A stretch of DNA of 64,000 bases from JAWLHJ01 sp039587535 (GCA_039587535.1 JBDHIF010000014.1:1-64000); one strand, 5' to 3'. Shown: positions 35,816 to 45,384, numbered from the stretch's first letter. The notes: a model not told the origin generated them from the sequence alone. A program made the numbers and translations.

Positions 35816-37240
35816 TCAGCTCCTGCTCGAGGCAGCCGCGGCCGGCCCCGAAACGTAGGCCAACGGGAACACTCCGGTGCTATCCCCGAAGCTCTCGAGA
35901 TCGTCGAAGCCGATCCGGTGAAGCAAATCCAGCCACACGTTGGCCATCGGGGTCCCGTCCGGGGCGGTCAGGTGCAGATTGCCCTGTAGCTTCCCGTTCG
36001 CTTTTCCAGCCAGGAACAACGGGCAGCGACGGTGGTTGTGGACATTGGGGTCCGCCATCGCCGAGCCGTAGATGACCGCCGTTTGGTCGAGCAGGGAGCT
36101 GTCCCCGTCGAACGTGGTCTTGAGCTTCTCCAGGAGATACGTGACCACGCTCACGTGGTAAGAGTTGACCCGGGAAAACTTGAGGATCTCCTCTTCGTCG
36201 CTTCCGTAGTGCGAGAGCGGGTGGAAACCTGTGTTGACTCCGCTCTCCGGGTAGACGCGCGCGGAACCGTCTCGCCCGAGCTTGAACGAGAAGATCCGGG
36301 TGAGATCCTGTTGGAACGCCAGCACCTGGAGGTCGAACATGGTCTCGACGTGCTCTCGATACGAGTCAGGCACACCGGCCGGCGCCTCCGGGAGCTCCCG
36401 CTCTTCCCCACTCGTGTTCCGAGCCTCGGTGAGCTCGATCCGCCGCTCGAGCTCACGCACGTTCCCCAGATACTGGTCGAGCGTGCGTCGGTCCTCCGGA
36501 TCGAGGTCTCGCATGATCTGGTTCATGCGGGACTGCACGGCGTCGAGGATGCTCCCCCGGGTGCGGCGCCGCGCGGCGCGCTCTGCAGGGGTCCCGCCGG
36601 CTCCGAAGAGCTGATCGAAGGCGGCCCGAGGGTCCCGGATCATGGGCAAAGGCTCGGTCGGTGACGCCCACGAGAGAGAGTCCGTGTACACGCACGAGTA
36701 GTTGTACCCGCATCCACCGGCCTGATCGACCGGCTCGATGCAGAGCTGCATCGAGGGAATCGGCGTGTCCTGTCCGAACCTCTGCGCATACAGCTGGTCG
36801 AACGACGTGCCCACGTAGACGTCCGACCCCTCGGTCTGGCGGGCGTGGGCCTGCGTGAGGAAGGTGGCAGTGGCTCGGAAGTGGTCCCCGCCGATCTCCT
36901 GCGGAGTGAACGCCTCAGCCATGCGGGAGTCAGTATTGCTCACGATGGTGAGGTAGTCCTGGTAGGGCGCCAGCGCCCGGAGGCTAGTCGGCGAAAGGTC
37001 GACGTCGCGTCCCACCTGGGCCGGCGACCAGAGGTTCTGGGAAGCACCCCACTCAGAGCAACCCGCGGCTCCGTGGACCTGCTCCATGCAAAGCAATCGG
37101 GTGCGGCCCGCCTCGGCCTGTGCACTTGCCCCCGCCCGGCCGGCGGGGATCATCGCGTTGAGGAACGGAAGGCCAAGAGTCGCTCCCATCCCGCGCACGA
37201 AGGTCCGACGGGGGATGTGTCTTCCTGAGATGAAGTTCAT
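35816..37240 (-). CDS. DUF1552 (HXXSHH) family protein with twin-arginine signal, cassette A
   Basis: A 474-aa protein. The N-terminus has a Tat-type signal RRTFVRGMGATLGLPFLNAM, implying export in folded form. Conserved DUF1552 segments are EIGGDHFRATATFLTQAHA, GRDGSARVYPESGV, YGSAMADPNVHNHRR and ESFGDSTG. The family name-giving HXXSHH motif appears as HPLSHY (residues 340-345), so its last His is replaced by Tyr here but not in B and C. Two cysteines (GGCGYNYSCVYTDS) are shared by all three copies. Start ATG 37240 with an AAAGGAGG site. The function of DUF1552 is unknown; the fold has been related to alkaline phosphatase/DUF1501 proteins. Confidence 0.88.
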   Translation of the reverse strand: MNFISGRHIPRRTFVRGMGATLGLPFLNAMIPAGRAGASAQAEAGRTRLLCMEQVHGAAGCSEWGASQNLWSPAQVGRDVDLSPTSLRALAPYQDYLTIVSNTDSRMAEAFTPQEIGGDHFRATATFLTQAHARQTEGSDVYVGTSFDQLYAQRFGQDTPIPSMQLCIEPVDQAGGCGYNYSCVYTDSLSWASPTEPLPMIRDPRAAFDQLFGAGGTPAERAARRRTRGSILDAVQSRMNQIMRDLDPEDRRTLDQYLGNVRELERRIELTEARNTSGEERELPEAPAGVPDSYREHVETMFDLQVLAFQQDLTRIFSFKLGRDGSARVYPESGVNTGFHPLSHYGSDEEEILKFSRVNSYHVSVVTYLLEKLKTTFDGDSSLLDQTAVIYGSAMADPNVHNHRRCPLFLAGKANGKLQGNLHLTAPDGTPMANVWLDLLHRIGFDDLESFGDSTGVFPLAYVSGPAAAASSRS

Positions 37241-37311
37241 GCGAGCCTCCTTTGGCCCTTTCCTGGTCGTCTCTCTGCGAACACGCTCATCGTGACCCTC
37301 TGTGCGAAGTC

Positions 37312-39765
37312 TTATCCATCGCCCCGTGCCTCCTGGGCGGTCCCAGGCGCTGGCCGGAACCGGAACGGGTCGGACAGCACGACACCGACCACGAAGTCCG
37401 ACCAACGGTACCCGTCACCCTCCGCCTCGCTGACGATCCGGCGGATCGTGGGCTGATCACCGTACGCTACTCTCCGGCCGATACCGTACGCCATGAGGTT
37501 CTTGGTGAACGCCCGAAGGAACGGCACCCGATAGTCGAGCAGCGCCTCCCGCAGGCTCTCGGGGCCGCTGGAAGGACGGCCGTCCCACAGGGTGCCCGAC
37601 GGGTCGATCGGACTCCCGGAATCCTTGATGCGCCACTCTCCGGTGACGTCGAAGTTCTCCAGAGCGAGTCCGATCGGGTCGATCAGGCTGTGGCAGGAGT
37701 TGCAGGCCGGATTGGCCCGGTGGACCTCCATACGTTCCTTCAGCGTCAGCATCCGGCCGTCCCGGACGCCCGCCGTCGATTCGAGCTCCGGCACGTTGGG
37801 CGGCGGGGGGGGTGGCGGATTGTCCAACAGCACTTCCATGATCCACTTACCCCGCAAGACCGGTGAAGTCCGGTCAGCGTGGGACGTCGACACCAGAATG
37901 CTCCCCTGGCCCAGCAGGCCGCGGCGGTGCGTGTCCGGCAGCTCGACCCTTCGGAAGTGCGCACCCGAAACCCCCGGGAGCCCATAATGGCGCGCCAGCG
38001 GCTCGTTCACGTAGGTGAAGTCCGCCGTCAGGAGGTCGAGCACGCTCCGGTCCTCGCGCACGAGCTCCTGGACAAACAACTCGGTCTCCATGCGCATCGC
38101 ATCGCGGAGCGTCCCTTCGAAGTCGGGCCAGAGGTCCGAGTCGGGATGCACCTTCTCCAGATCCTGGAGTCGTAGCCACTGCGCCGCGAAGCGCGACGCG
38201 AGCGCCTCGGCCCGCGGGTCAGCAAGCATGCGCCTGACCTGTCTCGCGAGCTCTTCTTCGTCGTGCAGCTCCTCCCGCTCCGCGAGATCGAGCAGCTCTT
38301 CGTCCGGAGGCGCACCCCAGAGGAAGTACGACAGCCGAGAGGCCAGCGCACGGTCCCCGATCCGATAGGCCTCACCACCCGCAGGCTCGGCTGTCTCGAT
38401 ACGGAAGAGGAAGTCGGGGCTGGACAAGATCGTCTGGAGCCCCGTGCGCACGCCGACCTCGAAGCCGCCCTCCATGACACCATCCTCGTAGAAGCGCATG
38501 AGGAGCGTGACATCCTCCTCCGTCAGCGCTCTACGGTAGGCACGGGTAGCCAGGCGCTGGAGAATGCTTCGGGCACACTCAGCCTCGTTGGCTGGACTGG
38601 TGGGTCGGCACGTGAAGATCCGACGGCGGATCGCGTTGTCCGAGACCCCGGTGACCCTGGACGGTCCCTCGACTACGAGTTCCCACAGGTGAGGAAGAAG
38701 GGTCATGCCGTCGGCGTAGCCAACCTGAAGATCGGCCAGTGACTCCCTGATCGGAGAGACGATGTCCTCCGCCGGCCCCTCGAATCGCTTCACGAACGAC
38801 GCGGAAAGGCGGTGCTGGCCAGCCGGGATGAACACCGGGTCCGACTGCATCCACTCCCCCGTCGGGTCGGACTGGAGGATGAAGCGATCCACGTCGATAA
38901 CGGCGACCCGCTCACCGTCGACGGCGATCTCGAGCTGCTCGTCGCGCGCAGTACGGCCAAAAAAAGTGCCTGTGAGCGTGGTGTAGAACGAGGCTCGGAA
39001 GACGTACTCGCCGTCCGCGGGGAACGTATGGAGCCTGGCCAGGCCTCCTCGGGTCCCCCGCGGTGTACCTTCGATGTGCACGGTCTGGGAGACCGTGCGG
39101 GGTACCGAGTAGGTGGTCTGCGTGGACGTCGCATTGGGGTCCCCGACTGCCTTCCGGCTGATCTCGGCGGCGGCGGTCAGGTAGGCGTCCATCACCGTCG
39201 CGGATGGCATTTGCACGTCCGCGATGTTGTCGAAGTTGTCACTCCGCGTATCCGGCGGGAGGTAGGCACCGGGATCGATCTCCAAGCCAATCAGGTCACG
39301 GACCGAGCTTGCGTACTCCGCTCGGTTCAGCCGCTGGAACCCTCTCCGCACGAGATTCGGCTGATCATCAGCCGAGTCGTCGATGCGCTCCTCGAGTGCT
39401 TCGGCCAATGCCTGGAGTGTGTCTCCTCCCGGGCGTCGCGCGCCGGACGGAGGCATCATGCTGAGGCGGAGCTTGCCAATGACCTTTTCCGTGGTCTCGG
39501 GCCACTCCTCCGCACCGTCCAACACGAAGTCTTCGAGGCTGAGGTTACCGGTCAATCGACGCTCGCTGTGGCACCGGACGCAATACCGATCCACTACATC
39601 GTCCAGCTGGGCGGTGCTGGGCCGCGCGGTCTCAGCGTGGCTTGAGCCGACCCCTACAGGCACCGCCGCCTGATCCGAGCCCCCGGGCCCGACTTCAGCC
39701 GGCTGCGGCCAGAAAGCGAGGGTCGCGCTCAGTGCGCAGGCACCCACGACAGACGTTCGCAACAT
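37312..39765 (-). CDS. DUF1587/DUF1595/DUF1592/DUF1588/DUF1585 protein with two haem-c motifs, cassette A
   Basis: An 817-aa exported protein. After a signal peptide comes a cytochrome-like segment with CVRCH (residues 62-66). Then come DUF1587 (DNFDNIADVQMPSATVMDAY), a beta-rich ligand-binding-like domain (residues 240-330), DUF1595 (RILQRLATRAYRRALTEEDV-like), DUF1592 (LASRLSYFLWGAPPDEELLD) and DUF1588 (LRGKWIMEVLLDNPPPPPPP). The second haem-c motif is CNSCH (688-692), followed by IDPIGLALENFD and DUF1585. This domain set is common in Planctomycetota and Acidobacteriota with unknown function. Two CXXCH motifs suggest a periplasmic dihaem protein. It is the first gene of cassette A, 71 bases before DUF1552, preceded by GGAGGGAGG. 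Confidence 0.9.
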   Translation of the reverse strand: MLRTSVVGACALSATLAFWPQPAEVGPGGSDQAAVPVGVGSSHAETARPSTAQLDDVVDRYCVRCHSERRLTGNLSLEDFVLDGAEEWPETTEKVIGKLRLSMMPPSGARRPGGDTLQALAEALEERIDDSADDQPNLVRRGFQRLNRAEYASSVRDLIGLEIDPGAYLPPDTRSDNFDNIADVQMPSATVMDAYLTAAAEISRKAVGDPNATSTQTTYSVPRTVSQTVHIEGTPRGTRGGLARLHTFPADGEYVFRASFYTTLTGTFFGRTARDEQLEIAVDGERVAVIDVDRFILQSDPTGEWMQSDPVFIPAGQHRLSASFVKRFEGPAEDIVSPIRESLADLQVGYADGMTLLPHLWELVVEGPSRVTGVSDNAIRRRIFTCRPTSPANEAECARSILQRLATRAYRRALTEEDVTLLMRFYEDGVMEGGFEVGVRTGLQTILSSPDFLFRIETAEPAGGEAYRIGDRALASRLSYFLWGAPPDEELLDLAEREELHDEEELARQVRRMLADPRAEALASRFAAQWLRLQDLEKVHPDSDLWPDFEGTLRDAMRMETELFVQELVREDRSVLDLLTADFTYVNEPLARHYGLPGVSGAHFRRVELPDTHRRGLLGQGSILVSTSHADRTSPVLRGKWIMEVLLDNPPPPPPPNVPELESTAGVRDGRMLTLKERMEVHRANPACNSCHSLIDPIGLALENFDVTGEWRIKDSGSPIDPSGTLWDGRPSSGPESLREALLDYRVPFLRAFTKNLMAYGIGRRVAYGDQPTIRRIVSEAEGDGYRWSDFVVGVVLSDPFRFRPAPGTAQEARGDG

Positions 39766-39917
39766 CCTCCCTCCGTGCTAGGCTATACACCTTCGACCAG
39801 CTCGTATCGATCAAGCCGTGTCCAACCGGGCTCACATGTTATGCGTGATCGAGGCTTGCATCCCGCTCAGCACTCCAAGATTACGACCCGACATGCCGAC
39901 CTGCAACGATGCACAAG

Positions 39918-39949
39918 CGCCTCCGGACCCGTAAACGGATCCGGAGGCG
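39918..39949 (-). terminator. Hairpin after the SusC/SusD operon
   Basis: A 9-bp perfect stem CGCCTCCGG/CCGGAGGCG extended by inner pairs, 27 bases past the SusD stop on the minus strand. It separates susCD from cassette A downstream. No clear U-run. Confidence 0.55.
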
Positions 39950-39976
39950 GCTTGCAGCCACTTGGCCGCTCCAGCG

Positions 39977-41356
39977 TCAGTTACAGAACTGAACCAGATC
40001 GACCTCAGGATTCGAGTCGCACTCGAGGTCCCCGAGCGGGAGCACCGTGCCAGGCGCCGTCACCGCCAGATTCCCCGGCAGCCACTCCGGCCCGGCGATA
40101 TCGAACCGGTACATATCCATCAGCCTGCGATTGAGCTGAAGGAACAGATTCACCTGTCGCATGTGGATCAAGAGATCCTCAGCGATGGCCGTGTGGGCTG
40201 GGTTACCCGCATCGAAAGCCGTCAACGAGGCTTCGAGACCCCGGACCGCATTGATGTGGGTGGCGAACGTGTTCATGTCACCGCCAGCCAACGCCGCTTC
40301 GGCCAGGATCAGCCTGAGCTCGCGAGCCGACACACCCACGAAATCCGGATAGATAAAGGATCCGAGGAAGGTCCAAGCCTCCCTTTGAAGCGCCGGATCC
40401 TGGATATCGTCGATCGGGTCCATCAGCTGAATTCCGTCCGTGCTGCAGGCGTCACCGCCGGGCCAGCAACTCTGACGCAGATCGGAGCTCTGCTGGATGA
40501 TGTGGTTCTCGATCACGATCTCGCGGCGGGAGTTGATCTCGAACCCGATCCGGCTGTCCTCCGTGGTCGCACTGAACTGAAGCACGTGTTGCCAATCTTC
40601 ACCGACCGCGGCCAGCACGGTCGCTGCCATGTTGTTGGCCTGCGAATCGTTGATCAGCGGTGGATTGCTGCACCCGGCCGAGGAGCATACCTGGTGAAGC
40701 GCTCGGGCCCAGTAAGCCCGGGCCTGGTATGCCATCGCAGCGGTAGCCAGGCCGTCCGCACTCGCCGACTGTGCCACGCTGACCGCTTGTCCCAGATCGC
40801 CGATACCTTCGTCGAACAAGCTGTTGCGGTCCACAACGCCACCAGCGTCCCGCCGATCCGACTTCGCGAACGCTTCGAAGACCTCGGCCCCAGTCGTCTT
40901 CGCCAGACCCGCCAACCAATAGGCCGTCGCGAGGAGACTACGGTCGGACAGGTCCCCGTTAGCGTCGTGCTCCGTGAGGATTCGCACGCTCTCGTCGGCT
41001 AGCCACCGGCCCTGCGTCAACTCCGTATAACCGGCCGTGGAATAGAGGTTGTCATTGTGCTGGAGCTCTCCGCGATCGAATGCACCGATCACGTCGAAGC
41101 TCCCACGCCACGTCGCCTCGTCGGAGACGGTGGCATGCGCGGCGGCGAGCTGACCCATGCCTTCTGTGACGAACAGAAGAGCGCCACCCACCAAGGCCGA
41201 GGCTGCAGCTGGCTTCTCCACATCTTCCTGGACAACCACGTTGGGATTCTCGACCTCAGTGTCGAGAATGCCGCACGCGGCGAACGCAGCGGCCGCAAGA
41301 AGGCTTACGCCCTTCCGGGCCCATCCCGAGTACCGGGAAAATCTCATGTCCTGCAT
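39977..41356 (-). CDS. SusD/RagB-like outer-membrane lipoprotein
   Basis: A 459-aa protein with a lipoprotein signal (SLLAAAAFAACG, Cys at about residue 28). An alpha-helical TPR-like body follows, containing YWLAGLAKTTGAEVFEAF, YQARAYWARALHQV and the C-terminal RELRLILAEAALAGGDMNTF segment typical of SusD relatives. The C-terminal NLFLQLNRRLMDMYRF matches the usual 'ER.REL..EG.R..DL.R' position in a shortened form. It follows the SusC-like gene by 22 bases with a GAGGAG ribosome site. It should act as a substrate-binding lid on the SusC barrel. Substrate unknown. Confidence 0.85.
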   Translation of the reverse strand: MQDMRFSRYSGWARKGVSLLAAAAFAACGILDTEVENPNVVVQEDVEKPAAASALVGGALLFVTEGMGQLAAAHATVSDEATWRGSFDVIGAFDRGELQHNDNLYSTAGYTELTQGRWLADESVRILTEHDANGDLSDRSLLATAYWLAGLAKTTGAEVFEAFAKSDRRDAGGVVDRNSLFDEGIGDLGQAVSVAQSASADGLATAAMAYQARAYWARALHQVCSSAGCSNPPLINDSQANNMAATVLAAVGEDWQHVLQFSATTEDSRIGFEINSRREIVIENHIIQQSSDLRQSCWPGGDACSTDGIQLMDPIDDIQDPALQREAWTFLGSFIYPDFVGVSARELRLILAEAALAGGDMNTFATHINAVRGLEASLTAFDAGNPAHTAIAEDLLIHMRQVNLFLQLNRRLMDMYRFDIAGPEWLPGNLAVTAPGTVLPLGDLECDSNPEVDLVQFCN

Positions 41357-41378
41357 TTGATTTCTCCTCGTTCTCGGA

Positions 41379-44300
41379 TCAGAAGTTTACGCGAATCGAG
41401 AGCCCGAAACGCCTAGGTGTCGCGATGATGTGAGCATCGTGACCTCCGTGGATGTTGTCCCGCTGCACCGTCTCGGGGTCAAGGCCATAGAAGTCCTTAT
41501 ACCTCGACCAGAGGTACAGATTCCTTCCCGACGCCGTCACGGTCAGACCGTCGGCGCCGATGCTGTTGGCCAGGTCCTGCGGAACGTTCCAGGTCAGGCT
41601 CATCTCCCGCCAACGGATGAAGTCGGCCGGGTGCACGCGGTTGAGGCCGTTCAGCCTGCTCCCGAGGGAGTGCGCGTTGTCACGGAACCACATCGCCGCC
41701 TCCAGCCGTTCTTCGGCCGTGCTCGCGGGGTTCATCAAGACGGACTCGTAACGGGCCGGCAGCTCCCAGTTCCGTCCGATGCTTCGGTTACCGTTCCGGA
41801 ACGCCATGGTGTGGTTGGTAACGTGATACTTGCCGGCCTTGTAAGCGAAGTTGTTGGTGAGGGTCAGGTCACCGATCGTGATGTTCGCACCGAAGGCCCC
41901 CTGCCAGTCCGGAACAGACTTGCCGAGGTAATTGTCCGTCAGCGTCCCGTCGAGCCCGGGCACACCCATGAGTAACGACTCCAGGGACTCCACCGTGTTG
42001 CAGAACGTCTGGGTTCCAAGATTCGGGCACCAGCTCGCGTTGGAAAGGAAATCCAGCATGTCCTCGCGCGAGGCCGCCTGCCCAGTCCCGTTCAGATCGT
42101 ATGGATACTCGGCGTCGATGAGCTGGCCGCCAAACTGCGACTGCGGGCTGTATCCCTCGCGGATCACGCCGAGGTTCCTAATGGACGACTGGCGAATCGG
42201 GAGCACGCCCCCCAGGTCGGTGACCTCCTGGAACAGATAGGCTCCATTCGCGAACACGTCGACGGCTACGTTACCGCTCTGGTAGACGACGCCGCTGATC
42301 CCCAGGTCCAGCCCGTGCGCGACCATCTCGCCGATATTGTCGAGCTGGGTCTCGCTGAACCCACCGGAAACGGGGAACTGACGCGCAATGAGCAGATCGT
42401 TCGTGGTCCGATCCCAGTAGGTAGCCTCCACGGCCACTCGGTCACTGAACAGACCTGCTTCGAACCCAACCTCCCACTCGGTGCTCACTTCCGGCTTGAG
42501 ATCCGGGTTTCCGAGGTTGGACGGTTGGAGCGATGGCCCGAGGAAGGAGCTGGCCGGCGCGAATGTGCTGAATCGATCGAACGAGCCGGGCTGAAGACCC
42601 GACTTGCCGAGCGCTCCGCGGAAACGAAGCGTGCTGACTGGGCCGAACCCGTTCCAGCCTGGCAGATCGCTGACCACCAGCGACGCGCTGACCTTGGGAT
42701 AGAACGCCGCATCCGCATTCTCACCGAACGCGCTGTGTCGGTCGAGCCGCGCCCCGCCGGTCAGGAAGAAGAAGTTCCGGAAGCCGAGCTGCTCCTGAAT
42801 GAACACGCCGTTGTTGACGGTCCGCTCGATCTCTTCGGTCGTCCTCTGGATGTTCGCGCCACCGACGACCTCGATTCCCGGCCCGGGGAACTCCTCGCCC
42901 TCGGCTTCTACTTCCTGCTGATCCGAGATGAGAATCTGAGATCCGACGACCAACGAGGACGTCAGATCCGGGCTGATCTCGTGCTCCCAGTTCGCGGTCG
43001 CGTCGACCGTATACTCGTTTCGGTTCCAGTTCGTGACCTGACGGATACCACGCGGCTGGAAGTTGGAGAACCCATCCACCGCATGCCCGAACGGCCGCGT
43101 GAACAAAGCCGTGGTCCGAATCACGTCGAGGCCGGTGGTGACGTTGAGGCTCAGGTTCGGCGTGAAGGAGTAGCCGGCCTTGAAAGAGCCTCCGAACCGC
43201 TCGGTCCGATCTTCCCAGCGGACCTGGAACCCTTCTTTGGTCGTGTTGAAGATCTGGACACCGAAATCGTTGACGTCACTCGCTTCTTCGGGCTTGGAGA
43301 GCTGTAACGTCGCCGGCCCGCCGCCGGTGTTGTCCTGCGGGTTGACCTGCCTGTCGATGTACCGGGACGTGAACTCCAGCCGGAGGTTGTCGACGGGCTG
43401 GAAGGTGAGCGCTGCGTCCACCTGCTTCGTTTCGTTCGTGTCCTCGAACGTCTCGAAGCCGGGGACGGTGAAGCAGTCCGAATAGCCACTGGGCAGAACG
43501 CAATCCTTACCGCCGAGGACGCCGTCCTCAAACGCGTACCGACCAACGACGAAATAGGTCAGCTGCTCATTACCGCCGCTGTTCGACAGGGAGTAGTCCT
43601 GATATTGGCCCGTCTCGAACATCGCGTAGTCGTAATCCTGGATGTAGAGATCGAACGGCTCGTTGTCGGCGCCATAGAACTGATTCAACTGCGTCGTCCC
43701 GAAGTCGCGGCCCGCGGTGGGACTCTGGTCGACGGCGAAGCCGGCTAGATCCGGCTCCTCCATATGCGTCGCGATCCCAGCACTGGCCGAGAATGTCCAA
43801 CGGCTCGCTCCGCTCTGCCCGCGCTTCGTGAAGATCTGAATCACGCCGTTGGAGGCTTCCGTTCCATAGAGGGTCGCCGCCGCCGCCCCCTTGAGGACCT
43901 CGATCCGCTCGATATTCGAGGGATTCAGGTCGTCCAGCCTGGACGGCGAGGCAGCGGACCCGAACACGCCTTCGCCACCGTTCACCCTGACACCATCGAC
44001 GTAGATGACGGGGCCGTTGGTCTGCGACAGGCTGCCCACACCTCGGATGCGGATCTGAGATCCGGACCCTGCGTGTCCACCCGTCGTGTTCACGTCCACG
44101 CCTGGAATCCGGGCCTGCAAGACCTCCGACGCGGAGACCACGGGGGCGTTCTCGATCTCCGAGACGCTGAGCGCCTCCACCGTGTTGCCAAGGCGGCGAC
44201 GCTCGGTCGCCTGCCCTGCACCTGTGATGACGATCTCGCCGAGCTCGATGGCGCTCCGCTCCAGCGTCAGCGCTACGGTCGCGGCACCGTCCGCAGCCAC

Positions 44301-44585
44301 CGTGACGGTCTGCTCGGCGGTCGCGTAACCGATGAGCTGAGCCTCGACGGTATACTCACCGGGCGGCACGTTCAGAAGAAGAAAGCGGCCGTTGACTCCG
44401 GTCAGCCCCCCGATCCCCGTACCCGGAATCGAAACCTGAGCGTTGCCGAGCGGCCGCCCGCTGCTGGCTTCGGTGACGGTTCCCGTCACCGAGCCGGTTT
44501 GAGACACAGCGGCCGTTGGTTGGCCCGCTGCTAGAGCCAGGGCAACGAACAACCCGACTCCTGTTCGGACGAGATTGGATGACAT
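41379..44585 (-). CDS. SusC/RagA-like TonB-dependent outer-membrane transporter
   Basis: A 1,068-aa protein. A signal peptide ends near TAAVSQTG. A carboxypeptidase-D-like domain follows (GSVTGTVTEASSGRPLGNAQ), and after it the SusC plug motif (ALSVSEIENAPVVSASEVLQ), IRIRGVGSLSQTNGPVIYVDGV and VLKGAAAATLYGTEASNGVI. The 22-strand-type barrel ends in FGLSIRVNF with a terminal Phe. Start ATG 44585 (AGGGGAA site) is preferred over the longer frame at 44744. No dedicated glycoside hydrolase or protease gene lies alongside; the neighbours are the DUF1592/DUF1552/ankyrin cassettes. Confidence 0.93.
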   Translation of the reverse strand: MSSNLVRTGVGLFVALALAAGQPTAAVSQTGSVTGTVTEASSGRPLGNAQVSIPGTGIGGLTGVNGRFLLLNVPPGEYTVEAQLIGYATAEQTVTVAADGAATVALTLERSAIELGEIVITGAGQATERRRLGNTVEALSVSEIENAPVVSASEVLQARIPGVDVNTTGGHAGSGSQIRIRGVGSLSQTNGPVIYVDGVRVNGGEGVFGSAASPSRLDDLNPSNIERIEVLKGAAAATLYGTEASNGVIQIFTKRGQSGASRWTFSASAGIATHMEEPDLAGFAVDQSPTAGRDFGTTQLNQFYGADNEPFDLYIQDYDYAMFETGQYQDYSLSNSGGNEQLTYFVVGRYAFEDGVLGGKDCVLPSGYSDCFTVPGFETFEDTNETKQVDAALTFQPVDNLRLEFTSRYIDRQVNPQDNTGGGPATLQLSKPEEASDVNDFGVQIFNTTKEGFQVRWEDRTERFGGSFKAGYSFTPNLSLNVTTGLDVIRTTALFTRPFGHAVDGFSNFQPRGIRQVTNWNRNEYTVDATANWEHEISPDLTSSLVVGSQILISDQQEVEAEGEEFPGPGIEVVGGANIQRTTEEIERTVNNGVFIQEQLGFRNFFFLTGGARLDRHSAFGENADAAFYPKVSASLVVSDLPGWNGFGPVSTLRFRGALGKSGLQPGSFDRFSTFAPASSFLGPSLQPSNLGNPDLKPEVSTEWEVGFEAGLFSDRVAVEATYWDRTTNDLLIARQFPVSGGFSETQLDNIGEMVAHGLDLGISGVVYQSGNVAVDVFANGAYLFQEVTDLGGVLPIRQSSIRNLGVIREGYSPQSQFGGQLIDAEYPYDLNGTGQAASREDMLDFLSNASWCPNLGTQTFCNTVESLESLLMGVPGLDGTLTDNYLGKSVPDWQGAFGANITIGDLTLTNNFAYKAGKYHVTNHTMAFRNGNRSIGRNWELPARYESVLMNPASTAEERLEAAMWFRDNAHSLGSRLNGLNRVHPADFIRWREMSLTWNVPQDLANSIGADGLTVTASGRNLYLWSRYKDFYGLDPETVQRDNIHGGHDAHIIATPRRFGLSIRVNF

Positions 44586-44715
44586 GGGGCTTCCCCTTGA
44601 CGTGGTGACCTTTCGAAGGCCGGGTTCGGGCACCTCGGCCCAACCCGCATCTATGTCGAAAGCACACGGGACACAGGGCCCCGCGGCTGGACTCGTCTCA
44701 TCGTCAGACCTGGGC

Positions 44716-44744
44716 AGCGTACTATTCGGATACCCGGAGCGCAA
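44716..44744 (-). promoter_or_regulatory. Candidate sigma-70 promoter of the SusC/SusD operon
   Basis: Minus strand TTGCGC (44739-44744), a 17-base spacer and TACGCT (44716-44721), about 130 bases before the SusC-like ATG. It fits moderately well; the long leader is unexplained. Confidence 0.4.
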
Positions 44745-44782
44745 CCAAAAAACCTGTAGCTACCGACGCATCTGCGAACGGG

Positions 44783-45280
44783 TCAGGGACCGGACCTCGT
44801 CGGGATGAGGTCGATCTCTATGCCTCCGCCCCCGCCCCCGCCTCCGCCCACACTCCCTTCGAAAACCTGGTAGAGGAACAAGAGCGTTCCCACCGCACCC
44901 GCGACCAGGGCGCCCGTCTTCAGAACCGACGTCTGCCGCACAGCCACATCGAGCACCTCCTCGCGGCCGAGCGGAACGCGCACAAGTCCAGGTGCGAATG
45001 CGGCGCCAGCGATCACGTCCGTCCTCCACAACTCGAGCACCACGCTGTCTTGGCTGGACCCCAGCAGCCGCCCTTCAACCCACCTTCGCTCGGGTCCTCG
45101 TGTGAACTCGGCCACCGTCTCCTGGGCCGACTCCGCGAGCTCGGCCCGGACATCGCTCCCGGCAGGTACCATCTCCACGACGGCGGGTCGATAGCTGGCG
45201 CAAGCCCCCGCCCCGAGGGTGCCGATCACCGCCATCAGGCGGACAATGTGGAGCCTCTTCACGGTAGCGCCTATCTCCAT
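44783..45280 (-). CDS. Small predicted lipoprotein with poly-glycine tract
   Basis: About 165 aa. The N-terminus RLMAVIGTLGAGACASYRP ends in a lipobox-like GAC. The mature part has a small beta-rich domain (EGRLLGSSQDSVVLELW, VRVPLGREEVLDVAV), one hydrophobic helix (LKTGALVAGAVGTLLFLYQV) and a run of nine Gly. This resembles short Gemmatimonadota proteins of unknown function. ATG 45280 is used; GTG 45262 gives a tidier lipoprotein signal. It lies between cassette B and susC; its role is unknown. Confidence 0.6.
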   Translation of the reverse strand: MEIGATVKRLHIVRLMAVIGTLGAGACASYRPAVVEMVPAGSDVRAELAESAQETVAEFTRGPERRWVEGRLLGSSQDSVVLELWRTDVIAGAAFAPGLVRVPLGREEVLDVAVRQTSVLKTGALVAGAVGTLLFLYQVFEGSVGGGGGGGGGIEIDLIPTRSGP

Positions 45281-45309
45281 TCCAGTGCGTTCCAGGACCA
45301 CCACGTAGT

Positions 45310-45340
45310 CGTCGGGCCGGTCATATCGACCGGCCCGACG
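45310..45340 (-). terminator. Hairpin after cassette B
   Basis: A 13-bp perfect stem CGTCGGGCCGGTC with a 5-base loop, 44 bases past the ankyrin B stop on the minus strand and upstream of the lipoprotein gene. No U-run, but stable enough to mark the transcript end. Confidence 0.65.
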
Positions 45341-45384
45341 AGTTCAACCCTTCGCGAAAATGAGACCGATCGGTCCCCGTCACA

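Noticed and set aside
37790..37830. Homopolymer G/C runs in the DUF1592 genes (proline runs, also near 49155 and 55160) as phase-variable repeats
   Set aside because: The proline run is conserved in all three paralogues and belongs to the DUF1588 region; codons are mixed enough that slippage control is not indicated.
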